Shown here: positions 14,176 through 16,138 of the stretch, in pieces
How the letters are laid out: the number at the start of each line of letters is the position of its first letter
Numbering within the stretch: the stretch's first letter is position 1
Assembly: GCA_037139735.1 (NCBI GenBank)
Contig: JBAXFU010000075.1
Coordinates: forward strand, 1-16,138
Length of the DNA: 16,138 nucleotides
Reading direction: 5' to 3'
Source of the DNA: UBA2402 sp037139735
GTDB lineage: Bacteria > Planctomycetota > Phycisphaerae > Phycisphaerales > UBA1924
Notes under the pieces: model-generated
Told to the model about the DNA's origin: nothing
Databases searched by the model: none
Seen by the model: the letters and a program-made list of their open reading frames with translations, nothing else
Program-made: the position numbers and the translations under genes

Positions 14176-16083
14176 ATGGCCACCCCCGAGGTCATCATCG
14201 GCATCGATCTGGGCACCACGAACAGTCTCGTGGCCGTCGCTGATGCGCACGGCCCCCGCGTGCTGCTCGACGATGAAGGGCACGCGATGGTGCCCAGCGT
14301 GGTGCGATACCCCGAGCGGGCTTTGGGCGAGCGCGTCGTGGGGCGAGCGGCCAAGGCCGAGGCGATGCTCCATCCGCGGCGCACCGTCGGGAGCGTGAAG
14401 CGGCTCATGGGCCGCTCCCTCGCCGACGCCGCCGAGGACCTCAAGTACCTCTCCTATGCCGTCGTCGCCGGCGAGCGGGGCAACGCTCGCGTGAGCATCC
14501 CTCGCGAGGGCGGCGACGCGGCGGAACTCTCGCCCGAGGAAGTGTCGGCGCACGTGCTGCTCGAGCTCAAGCGCATCGCCGAATCGCGGCTTGGTCATGC
14601 GGTGTCGAAGGCCGTCATCACGGTGCCCGCCTACTTCGACGATGCCCAGCGTCAGGCCACGCGCGTGGCGGGGCGACTGGCGGGACTCGACGTGGTTCGC
14701 ATCGTGCCCGAGCCCACCGCCGCCGCGCTCGCGTACGGCATCGGGCTTGGCCGCGCCTCGGAACGCAACGCCGGCGTCTCGACCGTGGCCGTCTACGACC
14801 TGGGCGGCGGCACGTTCGACGTCTCGATCCTGCGGCTCACGCCCTCGGCCTCCGAGACCGAGCCCTTCTTCTTCCAGGTGCTCGCCACCAGCGGCGACAC
14901 GCACCTTGGCGGCGATGATGTCGATCACCTGCTGTTCGATCACCTCGTCGGCGTGGCGAGGGAACGGGGCGTCGTGGGGGGCGAGGCACTCGACGCGACG
15001 GCGCGTCGCACGCTGCTGCATGCCGCGGAGCGGGCGAAGATCGAGTTGTCGGACCGGACGGCGACGACGGTGCGGGTTGAGCTCGCGCCGGGCCGCGTCC
15101 TCGAGTGCGACGTGACGCGAGATCGGCTCGAGACGCTGATGGGCCCGCTGGTGGATCGCACGCTCGCGGCATGCGACGCCGCGATGCGCGACGCCTTCCG
15201 CAACGCGCAGGGGCCGGCCGCGGTGGACGCGGCGATCCTCGTGGGCGGGGCGACGCGGACGCCCCTGGTTCGTCGGCGCGTGGGGGCGTTCTTCGGGCTC
15301 GAGCCCTATGCCGCGCTGGACCCGGACCAGGTGGTGGCGATGGGCGCCGCGGTGCAGGCGTCGGTGCTGTCGGGCGCGTCGAAGGGCATGCTGCTGCTGG
15401 ACGTGATTCCGCTCTCGCTGGGCATCGAGACGGTGGGGGGCGCGGTGGCCAAGCTCGTCGCGCGCAACACGATGGTGCCCGCGAAGGCCACCGAGCTGTT
15501 CTCGACGAGCGTCGACGGGCAGACGGCGATTCGGCTGTCGGTGTATCAGGGCGAGCGGGAGATGGCGGCGGACTGTCGCAAGCTGGCGGAGCTGACCCTG
15601 TCGGGGCTGCCTCCGATGCCGGCGGGCGTGCCTCAGGTCGAGGTGCAGTTCCTGGTGGACGCCAACGGGGTGCTGGCGGTGCACGCGGCGGAGCGCCGCA
15701 GCGGGAAGCGGGCGGCGTTGCAGGTGGTGCCCAACCACGGCTTGACGATGCAGGAGGTGGAGCGGATCGAGCGAGAGAGCTTCGTGCACGCGAAGGAGGA
15801 CATGCTCCGTCACCGCGTGGTGGACCTGATCGCGAACTGCTCGCTGGACATCAAGTGGATCGCCGACGGCCTTCGGCGGGTGGGGGACGACCTCGAGCCC
15901 GCGTACAAGGCCGACCTGCAGGGTGCGATGGACGCCCTGACGGCGATGGTGCGGGCGGCGAAGGCGGATTGGAAGAGCGTGGACGCCAACGAGATGAGCC
16001 GCGCGAAGGACGCGCTGGACCGCCTGAGCGTGCGGCTGCACGAGACGGCGATCGCAAGGTCGCTGCGCGGCATGAATGCGTGA
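14176..16083 (+). CDS. hscA: HscA-like Hsp70 chaperone (Fe-S cluster assembly type)
   Basis: A complete 635-residue Hsp70. The ATPase domain shows GIDLGTTNS (9-17), the phosphate-2 motif DLGGGTFDVS (208-217) and LVGGATRTP (355-363). The substrate-binding domain begins near residue 409, followed by the helical lid. Several details point to HscA rather than general DnaK: LLLDVIPLSLGIET (DnaK has VTPLSLGIET), DGQTAIRLSVYQGERE, and AADCRKLAELTLSGLPPMPAG (HscA has QDCRSLARF..L.GIPP; DnaK has DNKSLG). HscA works with HscB to release Fe-S clusters from IscU in an ATP-driven cycle. No hscB, iscU, iscS or ferredoxin gene is in the window, although only 55 nt follow this gene. It starts 7 nt after cysS with no strong Shine-Dalgarno, so translation probably depends on that of cysS. 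A DnaK paralogue with another client remains possible. Confidence 0.85.
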   Translation: MATPEVIIGIDLGTTNSLVAVADAHGPRVLLDDEGHAMVPSVVRYPERALGERVVGRAAKAEAMLHPRRTVGSVKRLMGRSLADAAEDLKYLSYAVVAGERGNARVSIPREGGDAAELSPEEVSAHVLLELKRIAESRLGHAVSKAVITVPAYFDDAQRQATRVAGRLAGLDVVRIVPEPTAAALAYGIGLGRASERNAGVSTVAVYDLGGGTFDVSILRLTPSASETEPFFFQVLATSGDTHLGGDDVDHLLFDHLVGVARERGVVGGEALDATARRTLLHAAERAKIELSDRTATTVRVELAPGRVLECDVTRDRLETLMGPLVDRTLAACDAAMRDAFRNAQGPAAVDAAILVGGATRTPLVRRRVGAFFGLEPYAALDPDQVVAMGAAVQASVLSGASKGMLLLDVIPLSLGIETVGGAVAKLVARNTMVPAKATELFSTSVDGQTAIRLSVYQGEREMAADCRKLAELTLSGLPPMPAGVPQVEVQFLVDANGVLAVHAAERRSGKRAALQVVPNHGLTMQEVERIERESFVHAKEDMLRHRVVDLIANCSLDIKWIADGLRRVGDDLEPAYKADLQGAMDALTAMVRAAKADWKSVDANEMSRAKDALDRLSVRLHETAIARSLRGMNA

Positions 16084-16116
16084 GGCGCGACTCGGCGCGT
16101 GTCCACGAGTTCCCTC

Positions 16117-16131
16117 ACCCGCTTCGCGGGT
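16117..16131. terminator. Weak hairpin after the HscA-like gene
   Basis: ACCCG (16117-16121) and CGGGT (16127-16131) form a 5-bp stem around CTTCG. It lies 34 nt after the stop codon. No T run follows within the window, so it is a poor intrinsic terminator and might instead be part of a dispersed GC-rich repeat. Confidence 0.25.
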
Positions 16132-16138
16132 TCGGTCA

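Overview
This window is high-GC DNA of about 16 kb, with third codon positions dominated by G and C. It most resembles a free-living planctomycete, probably of the Phycisphaerae. The best support is a secreted protein ending in a VPSP-type PEP-CTERM sorting signal, together with a marine-planctomycete-like mix of housekeeping genes: glnS, cysS, rlmN, tdk and a uridine kinase of the RGWGVE type. This placement is inferred from protein style; the window holds no rRNA.

Layout. (1) 147-1061, minus: exported PEP-CTERM protein. (2) 1062-1772: a 711-nt gap with a perfect-spacing promoter candidate, A-tracts and a 20-bp tandem repeat. (3) 1773-3557, minus: asparagine-synthetase-like enzyme lacking the glutaminase cysteine. 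(4) 4012-4569, plus: thymidine kinase. It converges on and overlaps by 17 bp a minus-strand pair, 4553-5176 (uridine-kinase-like) and 5173-5709 (free methionine-R-sulfoxide reductase), which are coupled by an ATGA overlap. (5) 5765-7552, plus: glutaminyl-tRNA synthetase, then a SAM methyltransferase (7606-8526) and RlmN (8632-9837). (6) 9947-11865, minus: a two-gene AbiE-type toxin-antitoxin module with an ATGA overlap, preceded by a promoter overlaid with repeated CGGTGAA half-sites. (7) 12555-16083, plus: cysteinyl-tRNA synthetase followed 7 nt later by an HscA-like Hsp70. The first 146 bases and last 55 bases hold no gene that I can support.

How it fits together. Most of the window is core metabolism: nucleoside salvage, tRNA charging, rRNA/tRNA modification, oxidised-methionine repair and Fe-S chaperoning. 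The accessory parts are the AbiE module, the asparagine-synthetase-like gene and the PEP-CTERM gene. Start signals split the same way. Four core genes (tdk, glnS, the methyltransferase, cysS) have a TAnnnT -10-like hexamer 6-8 nt before the ATG and no Shine-Dalgarno, suggesting leaderless transcripts. The asparagine-synthetase-like gene and the antitoxin gene have Shine-Dalgarno sequences.

I found no clearly new system. The best candidates for follow-up are the AbiEi protein with a PD-(D/E)xK-like N-terminus and its operator array, the glutaminase-dead asparagine-synthetase homologue, and the leaderless start pattern.
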